Positions 16,873 through 25,250 of a DNA stretch of 64,000 nt are shown piece by piece. Under the pieces are notes generated by a model. The model ran no database searches. It was not told the DNA's origin and saw only the letters and a list, made by a program, of their open reading frames with translations. A program made the translations under genes and the position numbers. The stretch lies in NCBI GenBank assembly GCA_018402545.1, contig JAGYIL010000001.1, positions 1,302,001-1,366,000 on the forward strand, read 5' to 3'. This stretch comes from Saccharospirillum sp. (GTDB taxonomy: Bacteria; Pseudomonadota; Gammaproteobacteria; Pseudomonadales; Natronospirillaceae). Positions within the stretch are counted from its first letter, which is position 1; each line of letters starts with the position of its first letter.

Positions 16873-17912
16873 TGGCCAGTCACAAAACAGGATTTTTATC
16901 ACCGGTCAATCGGGCCCGCTGGCTGCGGTTCAAGGCGAACCGCCGGGCCTGGTGGAGCCTGTGGATTTTCACGGTGGTGTTTGCGCTGTCGTTGGTGTCC
17001 GAGCTGGTCGCCAATGAAAAACCATTGCTGATCTGGTTCGATGGCAAACCTTACGCCCCGCTGATCAATGACTATACCGAACTCGACTTTGGCGGGGATT
17101 TTGACCTCAGCGCCGACTACCGAGACCCCTACATTCAGGACCTGATTGAATCGAATGGCTGGATTCTCTGGCCGCCGATTCCCTACGCCTACAACACCAT
17201 CAATTACGACCTGCCGAGCCCGGCGCCCAGCCCGCCAACCACTGAAAACTGGCTGGGTACCGACGACAAGGGCCGGGATGTGCTGGCGAATGTGTTGTAT
17301 GGCTTTCGTATCTCGGTGTTGTTCGGGTTTCTGACAACGATCATCTCCGCGATTATTGGCGTGGCCGCAGGTGCCGTGCAGGGGTATTACGGCGGCAAGC
17401 TGGACTTGTTCATGCAACGGTTTATGGAAATTTGGGGCAGCATGCCAACGCTGTTTATCCTGATCATTCTGATGAGCATCGTCACGCCCAGTTTCTGGTG
17501 GCTGTTGCTGGTGGTGCTGTTGTTCGGCTGGATGGGTTTTGTGGGTGTGGTGCGGGCCGAGTTTCTGCGCACCCGCAATTTCGAATACGTTCTGTCGGCC
17601 CGGGCCATGGGCATGAGTGACCGGCGATTGATGTTCCGGCATATTTTGCCAAACGCCATGGTCGCTACCCTGACTTTTATGCCCTTTACCTTATCGGGCT
17701 CCATCACCATTTTAACCTCGCTCGATTTTCTGGGTTTCGGCATGCCGCCCGGTTCGCCATCGCTGGGTTTGTTGCTGGCGCAGGGCAAGGCGAACATTCA
17801 GGCCCCCTGGCTGGGCTTTACCGCGTTTTTCATTGTCGGCTTCATGCTGACCACTTTGATATTTGTGGGCGAGGGCGTGCGCGATGCCTTCGATCCGCGC
17901 AAGGCGTATTGA
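16872..17912 (+). CDS. yejE: Oligopeptide ABC transporter permease
   Basis: A 346-residue permease. An N-terminal helix (about residues 28-47) is followed by a large periplasmic loop, then the motif ENWLGTDDKGRDVLANVLYG common to OppC/DppC-like subunits, five further helices, and the EAA loop EYVLSARAMGMSDRRLMFRH. Second permease of the YejABEF importer; starts within the yejB stop. Confidence 0.9.
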   Translation: MASHKTGFLSPVNRARWLRFKANRRAWWSLWIFTVVFALSLVSELVANEKPLLIWFDGKPYAPLINDYTELDFGGDFDLSADYRDPYIQDLIESNGWILWPPIPYAYNTINYDLPSPAPSPPTTENWLGTDDKGRDVLANVLYGFRISVLFGFLTTIISAIIGVAAGAVQGYYGGKLDLFMQRFMEIWGSMPTLFILIILMSIVTPSFWWLLLVVLLFGWMGFVGVVRAEFLRTRNFEYVLSARAMGMSDRRLMFRHILPNAMVATLTFMPFTLSGSITILTSLDFLGFGMPPGSPSLGLLLAQGKANIQAPWLGFTAFFIVGFMLTTLIFVGEGVRDAFDPRKAY

Positions 17913-17915
17913 TGA

Positions 17916-19523
17916 ATGAATAAACCCACTTCAGAACCGCTGGTCAGCCTGGTCGATGTGTCGCTGGGCTTTGGTTTCGGCGACGAGGTAACCCCGGTGG
18001 TGCAGAATGTATCGCTGGATATTCATGCGGGTGACGTGGTTGCCCTAGTAGGCGAAAGCGGCTCCGGCAAAAGCGTGACCGCCATGTCGATTTTGCGGTT
18101 GGTACCCAGCCCGCCGCTGGTCTGGCTGGGCGGTGAAGTTCGCTGGCAGGGCGAGCGGATCGATAACAAATCGGATCGTGACTTGCAGGCGTGGCGCGGA
18201 CGCAAGGTCGGGGTGATTTTTCAGGAACCGATGACCTCGCTGAACCCCCTGCACACCATTGAAAAACAAATCGTTGAAATGGTGCAGCTGCACCACCCAG
18301 TGTCGGCACGCCAGGCCTCGGCCAAGGCGTTGAGCATGCTGGAACGGGTCGGTTTGAAAGACCCATCAACCAAGCTAAAGGCCTACCCGCATCAGTTATC
18401 CGGTGGCGAGCGGCAACGGGTGATGATTGCCCTGGCACTGGTCAACGAACCGGAAATGCTGATTGCCGATGAACCCACGACAGCGCTTGATGTGACCATT
18501 CAGGCGCAGATTCTGGAATTAATTGCCGATTTGCAGCGCGAGTTTGGCATGGCTGTGTTGTTCATCACACACGATCTGACGCTGGTGCGACGCTTTTGCC
18601 AGCAGGTCGCGGTGATGGAACGGGGCCGGGTTGTAGAAGCCGGGCCAACCGATCAGGTCTTCAACGCACCACAAAACCCTTATACCCAAGCGCTGCTGGC
18701 CGCCGAGCCGGGCAATCCGCCGGAGCCGCTGCAGGGAGAGCTACGCCCCCTGCTGACCGGGCGGGATGTACGAGTGTGGTTCCCGATTCAGCGCGGTATT
18801 CTGCGGCGCACGGTCGGCCATGTGAAAGCGGTTGATGGCATCGATTTTACCTTGCACGAAGGCGAGTCGCTGGGGGTTGTCGGCGAAAGCGGTTCGGGAA
18901 AATCGACGCTGGCGCGCGCTATCTTGCGCCTGGAAGCGAGCGAAGGGGTGCTCGATTTTGAGGGCCAGTCTCTGCAAGGGCTGGATCGCAAGGCGCTGCG
19001 CCCGGTGCGCAAGCGCATGCAAATTGTGTTTCAGGACCCGTACGGCAGCCTGAGCCCGCGCTTGTCGGTGGAGCAGATTGTTCGCGAAGGGCTGGATATC
19101 CATAAAATCGGCAAGCCGGAAGAGCGGGATGCCGCAGTCATTGAAGCCTTGCAAGCGGTGGAGCTGGATCCGGAGATGCGCTTTCGCTACCCAAACGAGT
19201 TTTCCGGAGGGCAACGTCAGCGCATTGCCATTGCCCGGGCGCTGATCATGCGGCCACGGTTTATCATTCTCGATGAGCCCACCTCGGCGCTGGACCGAAC
19301 GGTGCAGTTCCAGGTGATCGAGTTACTCAAGCGATTGCAGGCCGATTATGGCTTGTCATACTTGTTTATCAGCCACGATCTGAAAGTCGTCAAAGCCCTG
19401 TGCCATTCGGTGATGGTGATGAAAGATGGCAAAGTGGTGGAACAGGGCCCCGCCGAAGAGGTGTTTAATTCACCTCAAAACCCCTACACTCAAGCCTTGC
19501 TAGAAACCGCCTTTGCGGTTTGA
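17916..19523 (+). CDS. yejF: Oligopeptide ABC transporter fused ATPase
   Basis: A 535-residue double ATPase. Domain 1 has Walker A GESGSGKS and signature LSGGERQRV, with Walker B MLIADEPTT. Domain 2 (from about residue 285) has GESGSGKSTL, FSGGQRQRI and FIILDEPTSALD. Both halves carry the peptide-transporter C-terminal tail (NPYTQALL). It drives import through YejB/YejE. No classical terminator follows, but an inverted-repeat element lies 60 bp downstream. Confidence 0.92.
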   Translation: MNKPTSEPLVSLVDVSLGFGFGDEVTPVVQNVSLDIHAGDVVALVGESGSGKSVTAMSILRLVPSPPLVWLGGEVRWQGERIDNKSDRDLQAWRGRKVGVIFQEPMTSLNPLHTIEKQIVEMVQLHHPVSARQASAKALSMLERVGLKDPSTKLKAYPHQLSGGERQRVMIALALVNEPEMLIADEPTTALDVTIQAQILELIADLQREFGMAVLFITHDLTLVRRFCQQVAVMERGRVVEAGPTDQVFNAPQNPYTQALLAAEPGNPPEPLQGELRPLLTGRDVRVWFPIQRGILRRTVGHVKAVDGIDFTLHEGESLGVVGESGSGKSTLARAILRLEASEGVLDFEGQSLQGLDRKALRPVRKRMQIVFQDPYGSLSPRLSVEQIVREGLDIHKIGKPEERDAAVIEALQAVELDPEMRFRYPNEFSGGQRQRIAIARALIMRPRFIILDEPTSALDRTVQFQVIELLKRLQADYGLSYLFISHDLKVVKALCHSVMVMKDGKVVEQGPAEEVFNSPQNPYTQALLETAFAV

Positions 19524-19582
19524 CGTTGCCCTGTAGCAGTCGCGACAACCGCGTCGGTCACATCGTTGGTCAAACCCGCCCC

Positions 19583-19685
19583 CGGCACTGGTCATGCCCC
19601 TGCAGGGTCGCCGTAAACCCATCCATGGGGGCTCGGCTGCAGCATCCCTGCTGCAGACGTCCCTGCAGTGACATGACCAGCACCG
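19583..19685. repeat. Dispersed intergenic repeat, copy 1
   Basis: Imperfect 25-bp arms (19583-19607 and 19661-19685) enclose the inner hairpin CTGCAG-CATCCCTG-CTGCAG (19637-19656). The same element occurs in opposite orientation at about 28125-28231, sharing the core GTAAAnCCATCC and the inner hairpin. No coding potential. It can fold as a long hairpin and may end the yej transcript. Confidence 0.7.
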
Positions 19686-19753
19686 AGGGCTAGCCAGTTG
19701 CGCGTTTCTTGTCGTTTGACTAATAAAGCTAAAGCGTTCTAAAAGGAAACCTG

Positions 19754-20644
19754 ATGTCTCTGCCCAAACTGGATCATCGCCAGGGAATCTGGATCGCTGC
19801 ACTGGGTGTGCTGGTGCTCAGTTTCGATGCGTTGCTGGTGCGTCTTGCCGCTACCGACCCCATGAACATCGCCTTCTGGCGTGGTGCGCTGATTTTTGTA
19901 TCGGTGACCCTGTTTATTCAGCTCAGCGGTAACCGCAAGCAGTGGCGTCAGTATCGCGCTCATGGTGGCGCGGCTTTGCTGGTTACGGTGATTTACGGTA
20001 TTAACTCCGGGCTGTTTGTCTTCAGTGTGAGCCATACCTCGGCCGCCAATACGGTGGTTATTCTGAGCAGCTCGGCCTTCTTTGCGGCTTTTTTCTCCTG
20101 GTTGTTATTGCGAGAGCGGGTGGCGTTGCGTACCTGGATAGCCATTGCCGTGTCTGTGGCAGGCGTTCTGGTGGTTTTCTCCGGTTCGCTTGGAAAGCCC
20201 GGTAGCCTGGGTGATTTGCTGGCGATCATTCTGGCCTTGTCGATGGGGCTGACGCTGACCTTGCTGCGGCGCATGCCGGATTTGCCCAAGATGCCAGTGG
20301 TTGCCGGCAGCGGTATCGTGCTGGCGATTTTGACCTGGCCACTGGCCTCGCCCCTGGGCCTGGAGCCGTTTCAGTACGGTTGGCTGGCGGTAATGGGGCT
20401 GGTGCAAATGCCGGTGGCCTCGGTGTTGCTGATGATGGCGACTCGGTATTTGCCGTCACCGGAGGTTAGCCTGTTCTTGCTGATCGAAACTGTCCTGGGT
20501 CCGGTCTGGGTGTTGTGGGTGCTGAACGAAGCCGTTCCGCCACTGACGCTGGTGGGCGGCAGTGCCATTCTGGGAGCGGTGGCGGTGCATTCGTGGTTGT
20601 CGCTGAAGCGTGAACGCCCCAGGCCTGCCGGTGCGAATCTGTAA
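19754..20644 (+). CDS. EamA/DMT-superfamily transporter
   Basis: A 296-residue membrane protein with ten hydrophobic segments in two EamA-like halves. The first contains LRLAATDPMNIAFWRGA-type sequence (FWRG) and the second begins near LGDLLAIILALSMG. The C terminus ends in a basic tail. Start ATG 19754 has the ribosome site AAGGAAAC. Such carriers export metabolites or amino acids; the substrate cannot be told. It stands alone between the repeat element and slyD. Confidence 0.85.
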   Translation: MSLPKLDHRQGIWIAALGVLVLSFDALLVRLAATDPMNIAFWRGALIFVSVTLFIQLSGNRKQWRQYRAHGGAALLVTVIYGINSGLFVFSVSHTSAANTVVILSSSAFFAAFFSWLLLRERVALRTWIAIAVSVAGVLVVFSGSLGKPGSLGDLLAIILALSMGLTLTLLRRMPDLPKMPVVAGSGIVLAILTWPLASPLGLEPFQYGWLAVMGLVQMPVASVLLMMATRYLPSPEVSLFLLIETVLGPVWVLWVLNEAVPPLTLVGGSAILGAVAVHSWLSLKRERPRPAGANL

Positions 20645-20792
20645 AAATTGCAGGGCTCCCGGTTTAAATTGAATGTTCAGCGTAACGGCCGGCCAAGCTT
20701 TAAGAGGCGCTGACTCGGTCCATGCAGACAGGTATAATGCGCCCCAAATGAGCACGGAAGGTTCCGGTGCCCACATTAAAGACAGGTGAGCT

Positions 20793-21275
20793 ATGCCGAT
20801 TGAAAAAAATACCGTAGTAACGTTTCACTATATTCTGAGTGATGAAACCGGTGAGACGGTTGAGTCCAGCCGCAGTGGTGAACCCAGCGTGTATCTGCAC
20901 GGGCATGGTGGCATTCTGCCTGGCCTGGCAGAGGCGCTGGCTGGCAAGGAGGCGGGCGATTCGCTCAGCGTTACCCTGACGCCCGATCAGGCATACGGCC
21001 AGCGCAAGCCGGATGCGATTCAACGAGTTCCGGCCAAGCACCTGATGGGTGCCAAAAAGTGGAAGCCAGGGATGATCGCCCAGGTGAACACCGAGCGGGG
21101 GCCGCGTCATGTGCTGGTGGCCAAAGTCGGGCACAAGTTTATTGATGTCGACACCAACCATCCGCTGGCCGGTAAAACCCTGACCTTTGATGTGGAAGTC
21201 GTCAGCTTGCGGGATGCGGAGCCTGAAGAAATTGCTCATGGTCACGTGCATGGCGCCGGTGGTCACCACCACTGA
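20793..21275 (+). CDS. slyD: SlyD-type FKBP peptidyl-prolyl isomerase
   Basis: A 160-residue FKBP-type prolyl isomerase and chaperone. The core begins KNTVVTFHYILSDETGE, has the SlyD motif YLHGHGGILPGLAEALAGK, the insert-in-flap region (residues about 70-120), and a short His-rich tail HGHVHGAGGHHH that could bind nickel or other metals. E. coli SlyD has a longer His/Cys-rich tail, so this is the shorter form. A strong bidirectional terminator follows. Confidence 0.92.
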   Translation: MPIEKNTVVTFHYILSDETGETVESSRSGEPSVYLHGHGGILPGLAEALAGKEAGDSLSVTLTPDQAYGQRKPDAIQRVPAKHLMGAKKWKPGMIAQVNTERGPRHVLVAKVGHKFIDVDTNHPLAGKTLTFDVEVVSLRDAEPEEIAHGHVHGAGGHHH

Positions 21276-21304
21276 GGTGTCCGCTAGCCTTGTTTCATTC
21301 AACA

Positions 21305-21331
21305 AAAAAAGGGCCGAGAGGCCCTTTTTTA
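21305..21331. terminator. Bidirectional terminator between slyD and tpx
   Basis: AAAAAAAGGGCC-GAGA-GGCCCTTTTTT: GC stem flanked by A and T runs, so it works for both convergent genes. Confidence 0.92.
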
Positions 21332-21350
21332 TTGATGGGAAATGCCTGGA

Positions 21351-21848
21351 TCAGGCGACGGCTTTCAGCGCCGCATCGTAGTTCGGCTCGTCGGCAGTCT
21401 CGGCGACCAGCTCGGTGTGCACCACCTTGCCGTCTTTGATGACCACAACTGACCGCGCCATCAGGCCTTTCAGCGGGCTGTCGGCAATGGTTACGCCGTA
21501 GTCTTTACCGAAGGATTCGCTGCGAAAGACAGAGGCGTTGGTGACACGCTCAAGGCCTTCGGCGCCACAGAAACGTTGCATCGCAAACGGCAGGTCGGCC
21601 GAAATGCAGACGACTTCCACGCCATCCAGATTGCTAAGTGCCTCGTTGAACTTGCGAACCGAGGCCGCGCAGGTGGGGGTGTCAACGCTTGGGAAAATGT
21701 TCAGTACCACGGTTTTACCGGCCAGGTCGCTGAGCTTCAGGTCCGACAGGTCGGTTTTGGTCAGTGTGAAGTCGGGGGCGTTGGCGCCGACAGCGGGCAG
21801 ATCGCCCACGGTGTTCACCGGGTTGCCTTGCAGGGTAATTTTAGCCAT
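21351..21848 (-). CDS. tpx: Thiol peroxidase (atypical 2-Cys peroxiredoxin)
   Basis: A 165-residue Tpx. The peroxidatic cysteine lies in SVDTPTCAASVRKFN and the resolving cysteine in MQRFCGAEGLE. The start NPVNTVGDLPAVGANAPDF is standard. It reduces peroxides with thioredoxin. The upstream ribosome site (AAGGGAGACC) fits ATG 21848. Convergent with slyD across a shared terminator. Confidence 0.95.
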   Translation of the reverse strand: MAKITLQGNPVNTVGDLPAVGANAPDFTLTKTDLSDLKLSDLAGKTVVLNIFPSVDTPTCAASVRKFNEALSNLDGVEVVCISADLPFAMQRFCGAEGLERVTNASVFRSESFGKDYGVTIADSPLKGLMARSVVVIKDGKVVHTELVAETADEPNYDAALKAVA

Positions 21849-22036
21849 TGCGGGTGGTCTCCCTTTTAAGAAACGGTTGTTTGGAACGAAGCTGTGAACC
21901 CGTCAGTGTAGTCAATACAGCGAAAATCGGGTTACACGGTATTATCACTGTACGGAAGTGGGGTGTTTTTGGTTGAATGCAATACCAAAGCCTCCCCCAG
22001 ACCCGCGTTTTAAGTACACCGTAGACAGGACATCCT

Positions 22037-23065
22037 ATGAGTCATTCAAAGCAAGAGCCGCTGATCGATTTGCGCAGCGATACCGTTACCCGGCCGACCG
22101 ACGCCATGCGCGACGCCATGGCCCGCGCTGAGGTCGGCGACGATGTGTTTGGCGACGACCCCAGCATTAACCGGCTGGAGGCCCGCATGGCCGATCTGAC
22201 CGGTAAAGAAGCCGCGTTGCTGCTGCCAACCGGCACGCAGAGCAACCTGGTGGCGCTGCTTAGCCATTGCCAGCGTGGCGACGAGTACCTGGTGGGTCAG
22301 CATTACCATACCTATTACTACGAGGCCGGCGGTGCTGCCGTGCTGGGCAGCATTCAGCCGCAGCCCATGCCGGTGCAGGCCGATGGCACACTGGCGCTGG
22401 ATACCCTGAAGCAGATGATCAAGCCCGATGACAGCCATTTTGCGCGCAGCCGGCTGATTGCCCTGGAAAACACCCACGGTGGCCGGGTCATGCCGCGCGA
22501 CTTTATCGGGCGCGTGCGGCAACTGGCCGACCAGCACGGGCTTAACGTGCACCTGGACGGCGCCCGCCTGTTTAATGCGGCTGTCGCCAGCGGTCAGTCG
22601 CTGGCAGAGCTGTCGCAAGCGGCCGATTCGGTCAGCATTTGTTGTTCGAAAGGCCTGGGCGCGCCCATGGGGTCGGTGCTGGTTGGCTCGGCCGAGCTGA
22701 TAAAACAGGCTCGGCGCTGGCGTAAGATGGTCGGCGGTGGCATGCGCCAGGCGGGCATCATCGCCGCGGCTATCGAACACGCCCTGGATCACCACATCGA
22801 CCGCCTGGCTGACGACCATGCCAATGCGGAGCGATTGCACGCTGAGCTTAGTGTATTGCCAGGCATCATCAGTGCCACGGTCAATACCAACATGGTGTAT
22901 ATCGAGCTCGAATCGCACGAAAAGGGCCTGGCGTTGCAGGCTGCTTTGAAAGAACGCGGCATTTTAACGGCGGGCGGTCAGAAAATACGGCTGGTGACCC
23001 ATCTGGACATCACCGCCGACATGATCGACCGGTTTGTCGCAACGGTGGCTGAGGTCCTTAGTTAG
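22037..23065 (+). CDS. ltaE: Low-specificity L-threonine aldolase
   Basis: A 342-residue PLP enzyme cleaving L-threonine/allo-threonine to glycine and acetaldehyde. Visible: IDLRSDTVTRPTDAMRDAM at the N terminus, VGDDVFGDDPS, the HLDGARLFNA aspartate site, and the PLP lysine in CCSKGLGAPMGS. The length is typical. It is convergent with the thiamine-kinase-like gene; their stop codons touch within a 12-bp palindrome. Confidence 0.93.
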   Translation: MSHSKQEPLIDLRSDTVTRPTDAMRDAMARAEVGDDVFGDDPSINRLEARMADLTGKEAALLLPTGTQSNLVALLSHCQRGDEYLVGQHYHTYYYEAGGAAVLGSIQPQPMPVQADGTLALDTLKQMIKPDDSHFARSRLIALENTHGGRVMPRDFIGRVRQLADQHGLNVHLDGARLFNAAVASGQSLAELSQAADSVSICCSKGLGAPMGSVLVGSAELIKQARRWRKMVGGGMRQAGIIAAAIEHALDHHIDRLADDHANAERLHAELSVLPGIISATVNTNMVYIELESHEKGLALQAALKERGILTAGGQKIRLVTHLDITADMIDRFVATVAEVLS

Positions 23066-23073
23066 CTAGCTAA
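23062..23073. repeat. Palindrome containing both stop codons of ltaE and its convergent neighbour
   Basis: TTAGCTAGCTAA is a perfect palindrome. ltaE ends with its TAG at 23063-23065 and the opposite gene with TAG at 23066-23068, so there are zero bases between the two genes and no room for a normal terminator. Confidence 0.6.
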
Positions 23074-23863
23074 TCTGGCTCCAGTCCTCGTACCATTGTT
23101 CGGCACTGGTCGAGGCGGCCCTGGCAAGCCTGGGGTTGGCCCGGTACCAGACCATGGCCAGCGCACTCATCAGACACAGTGCCTCGCGCAGCCTGGGCTC
23201 ACTGATGCCCAGGTTACCGGCCATCACCTGTGCCTGGGGTTCGGAGAGTTCGAACCCCAGGCACAGGCCTGCCAGGTCCATCGCCGGGTCGCCCGCAGCG
23301 GCAAACTCCCAGTCCAGCAGGGTCCACTCCGGCCCCTGTACCCGTAAATTCCCCGGGTGCCAGTCGTGGTGGCACAGTACCGGCTGCTTAACAAAGCCGT
23401 AAGCCTGACACTGATCACGCAGGAAACTATGAATGTGAGCCGGCAGCGGTTTGGCATGAGTGAGCAAGTACTGGATCTGCATGGCCACGTTCAGGGGTTC
23501 GCCCTGGGGCCGGTGATGGTGAACCTGCTGCAACGCCAGGGTCAGCGACTCCAGGTCGGCGGCCTCACCGCTGGGCGCAGCCTCACCCTGGACCCAGTGA
23601 CACAATTGCCAGCGTGAACAGGCGGCAAGGAGTTTGGGGGACCAGGGTTCGTTACTCAGATTCAGCAAGATGTTGATTTCACGGCGCCGGTCGACCCCGA
23701 GCGAGGGTACCTCCGGATGGTTCAGGCGCAAAGCCGCTTGCTGTGACGGACTCTGGATCTGAAACAGGCGGTTGCACTCGCCACCGGGCCAGGCCGTTAT
23801 TTTCAATGGCCCGGGCAGGGTGTCTTTAATCTCGTTCAGGGCTGCAAACAGCGCAATGGTCAT
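23066..23863 (-). CDS. Phosphotransferase family protein, probable thiamine kinase
   Basis: A 265-residue APH/choline-kinase fold protein. Visible: a nucleotide-site region WPGGECNRLFQ, the catalytic loop CHHDWHPGNL and the metal-binding DWEFAAAGDP. ThiK-type thiamine kinases look like this, and the gene is divergent from a TPP-riboswitch operon for thiamine uptake. I therefore favour phosphorylation of imported thiamine. Other options within the fold are a choline or aminoglycoside-type kinase. The riboswitch is on the other strand, so this gene is probably not controlled by it. Confidence 0.7.
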   Translation of the reverse strand: MTIALFAALNEIKDTLPGPLKITAWPGGECNRLFQIQSPSQQAALRLNHPEVPSLGVDRRREINILLNLSNEPWSPKLLAACSRWQLCHWVQGEAAPSGEAADLESLTLALQQVHHHRPQGEPLNVAMQIQYLLTHAKPLPAHIHSFLRDQCQAYGFVKQPVLCHHDWHPGNLRVQGPEWTLLDWEFAAAGDPAMDLAGLCLGFELSEPQAQVMAGNLGISEPRLREALCLMSALAMVWYRANPRLARAASTSAEQWYEDWSQIS

Positions 23864-23903
23864 AAGCGGATACCAAAAACATCTGCGCCTATTGTGTCAG
23901 AAG

Positions 23904-23932
23904 TTGGGTTTCCCTGGCGACTTCAGTAGAAT
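23904..23932 (+). promoter_or_regulatory. Putative promoter of the thiamine uptake operon
   Basis: -10 TAGAAT (23927-23932) with a weak -35 TTGGGT (23904-23909) at 17 bp. It is correctly placed about 75 bp before the TPP riboswitch. The -35 match is only partial. Confidence 0.4.
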
Positions 23933-24008
23933 GCACGCCAGTCGGGCGCTGTTGTCGCCCGGTCAGAGCTGGTTGGAGAGGGTTGGTGACTCTCTGATCG
24001 CTCGCAGC

Positions 24009-24116
24009 GTTCTCGCCGGGGTGCCTACTGCGGTGCTTGCTGAACCAAGCAAGCCACAGGGCTGAGACTCACCCGCCGAACCTGAACCAGTTAATGCTGG
24101 CGTAGGGAGTTGAGAC
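24009..24116 (+). ncRNA. TPP riboswitch (THI element)
   Basis: Conserved THI-box blocks are present in order: CGGGGTGCC, then a P3 hairpin of about 30 nt, GGCTGAGACTCACCC, GAACCTGA, CAGTTAATGCTGGCGTAGGGA. They lie 126 bp before the thiB start on the same strand. Binding of thiamine pyrophosphate should switch off thiBPQ. I could not see a clear T-run terminator between it and thiB, so control of translation start or Rho-dependent ending is possible. Confidence 0.95.
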
Positions 24117-24241
24117 GACAGGTGGGACCCGGGCGCTTTCTGGCTGGGTATGCACCGATCAACCTTTCCCCTTTGAGTCACGTTGGTACTTTTGCCCACG
24201 GCTCATGCGCCGGTCATTGTGATGTTTAACATTGAACCGGA

Positions 24242-25237
24242 ATGCTTATGATGATTGTAAAACCTGCCGTAGCTACGGCCTCCCTGATGACACTGGCGCT
24301 GGCGGCCCATGCCGAGCCCCTGACAGTCTATACCTACGAATCCTTTGTTTCCGAATGGGGCCCGGGGCCTCAAATTGAAGCGGGCTTCGAAGCGGAATGC
24401 GGCTGTGATGTTGAGTTCATTGGCCTTGAAGACGGGGTAGCCCTGCTTAACCGCCTGCGCCTTGAAGGGTCATCCAGTCAGGCCGATATTCTGCTCGGCA
24501 TCGACGACGCCCTGATCGCCGAGGCTCGCGCCCTGAACCTGACCCTCCCTCACGGGCTGGACACCAGCCACCTGAGCTTGCCCTACGACTGGCAGGACTC
24601 TGAATTTGTGCCTTACGACTACGGTCACTTCGCCTTTGTTTACGACCAGACCCGCGTCGATAACGTGCCTGCCTCGCTCGAAGAGCTGGTCTACGACTCT
24701 GACCTCAGTGTTATTTATCAGGACCCGCGCGTCAGCACGCCGGGCCAGGGGCTGATGTTGTGGATGAAATCGGTATTCGGCGAGGACGCCGATGACGCCT
24801 GGGCAACCCTGCAGGAGCGGGTAGTAACGGTCACCCCGGGCTGGAGCGAAGCCTATGCCCTGTTTCAGGAAGGCGAGAGCGATGTCGTACTCAGCTACAC
24901 AACGTCTCCGGCCTACCACATGACCTATGAAGATACCGATCAGTACCAGGCGGCCGAATTCAGCGAAGGCCACTATGCGCAGATCGAAGTGGCCGCGGCT
25001 CTGGCCTCGTCTGACCAGCCGGAACGGGCGCGTGAATTTCTGGCCTTTCTGATCAGCAAACCTGCACAGGATGTGATGGCGGGCACCAACTGGATGTGGC
25101 CAGTGCTGGACGGCGCCGAGACGCCTGAGGCATACGACAGCATGGCCAGGCCCGAAACGCTTTACTTCGACAGCGAGACCGTCGCCGAAAACCGCCGTAA
25201 CTGGATTCGTGAATGGCGCACGGCAGCCAGCCAGTAA
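24242..25237 (+). CDS. thiB: Thiamine ABC transporter periplasmic binding protein
   Basis: A 331-residue binding protein with a signal peptide (residues about 1-25, ending ALAAHA). Mature sequence begins EPLTVYTYESFVSEWGPGP, characteristic of ThiB, and SYTTSPAYH-type ligand residues follow. Alternative starts are 24248 and 24251. It delivers thiamine, TMP or TPP to ThiP/ThiQ and is first in the riboswitch-controlled operon. Confidence 0.93.
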   Translation: MLMMIVKPAVATASLMTLALAAHAEPLTVYTYESFVSEWGPGPQIEAGFEAECGCDVEFIGLEDGVALLNRLRLEGSSSQADILLGIDDALIAEARALNLTLPHGLDTSHLSLPYDWQDSEFVPYDYGHFAFVYDQTRVDNVPASLEELVYDSDLSVIYQDPRVSTPGQGLMLWMKSVFGEDADDAWATLQERVVTVTPGWSEAYALFQEGESDVVLSYTTSPAYHMTYEDTDQYQAAEFSEGHYAQIEVAAALASSDQPERAREFLAFLISKPAQDVMAGTNWMWPVLDGAETPEAYDSMARPETLYFDSETVAENRRNWIREWRTAASQ

Positions 25238-25250
25238 GGGTAACCACGCT

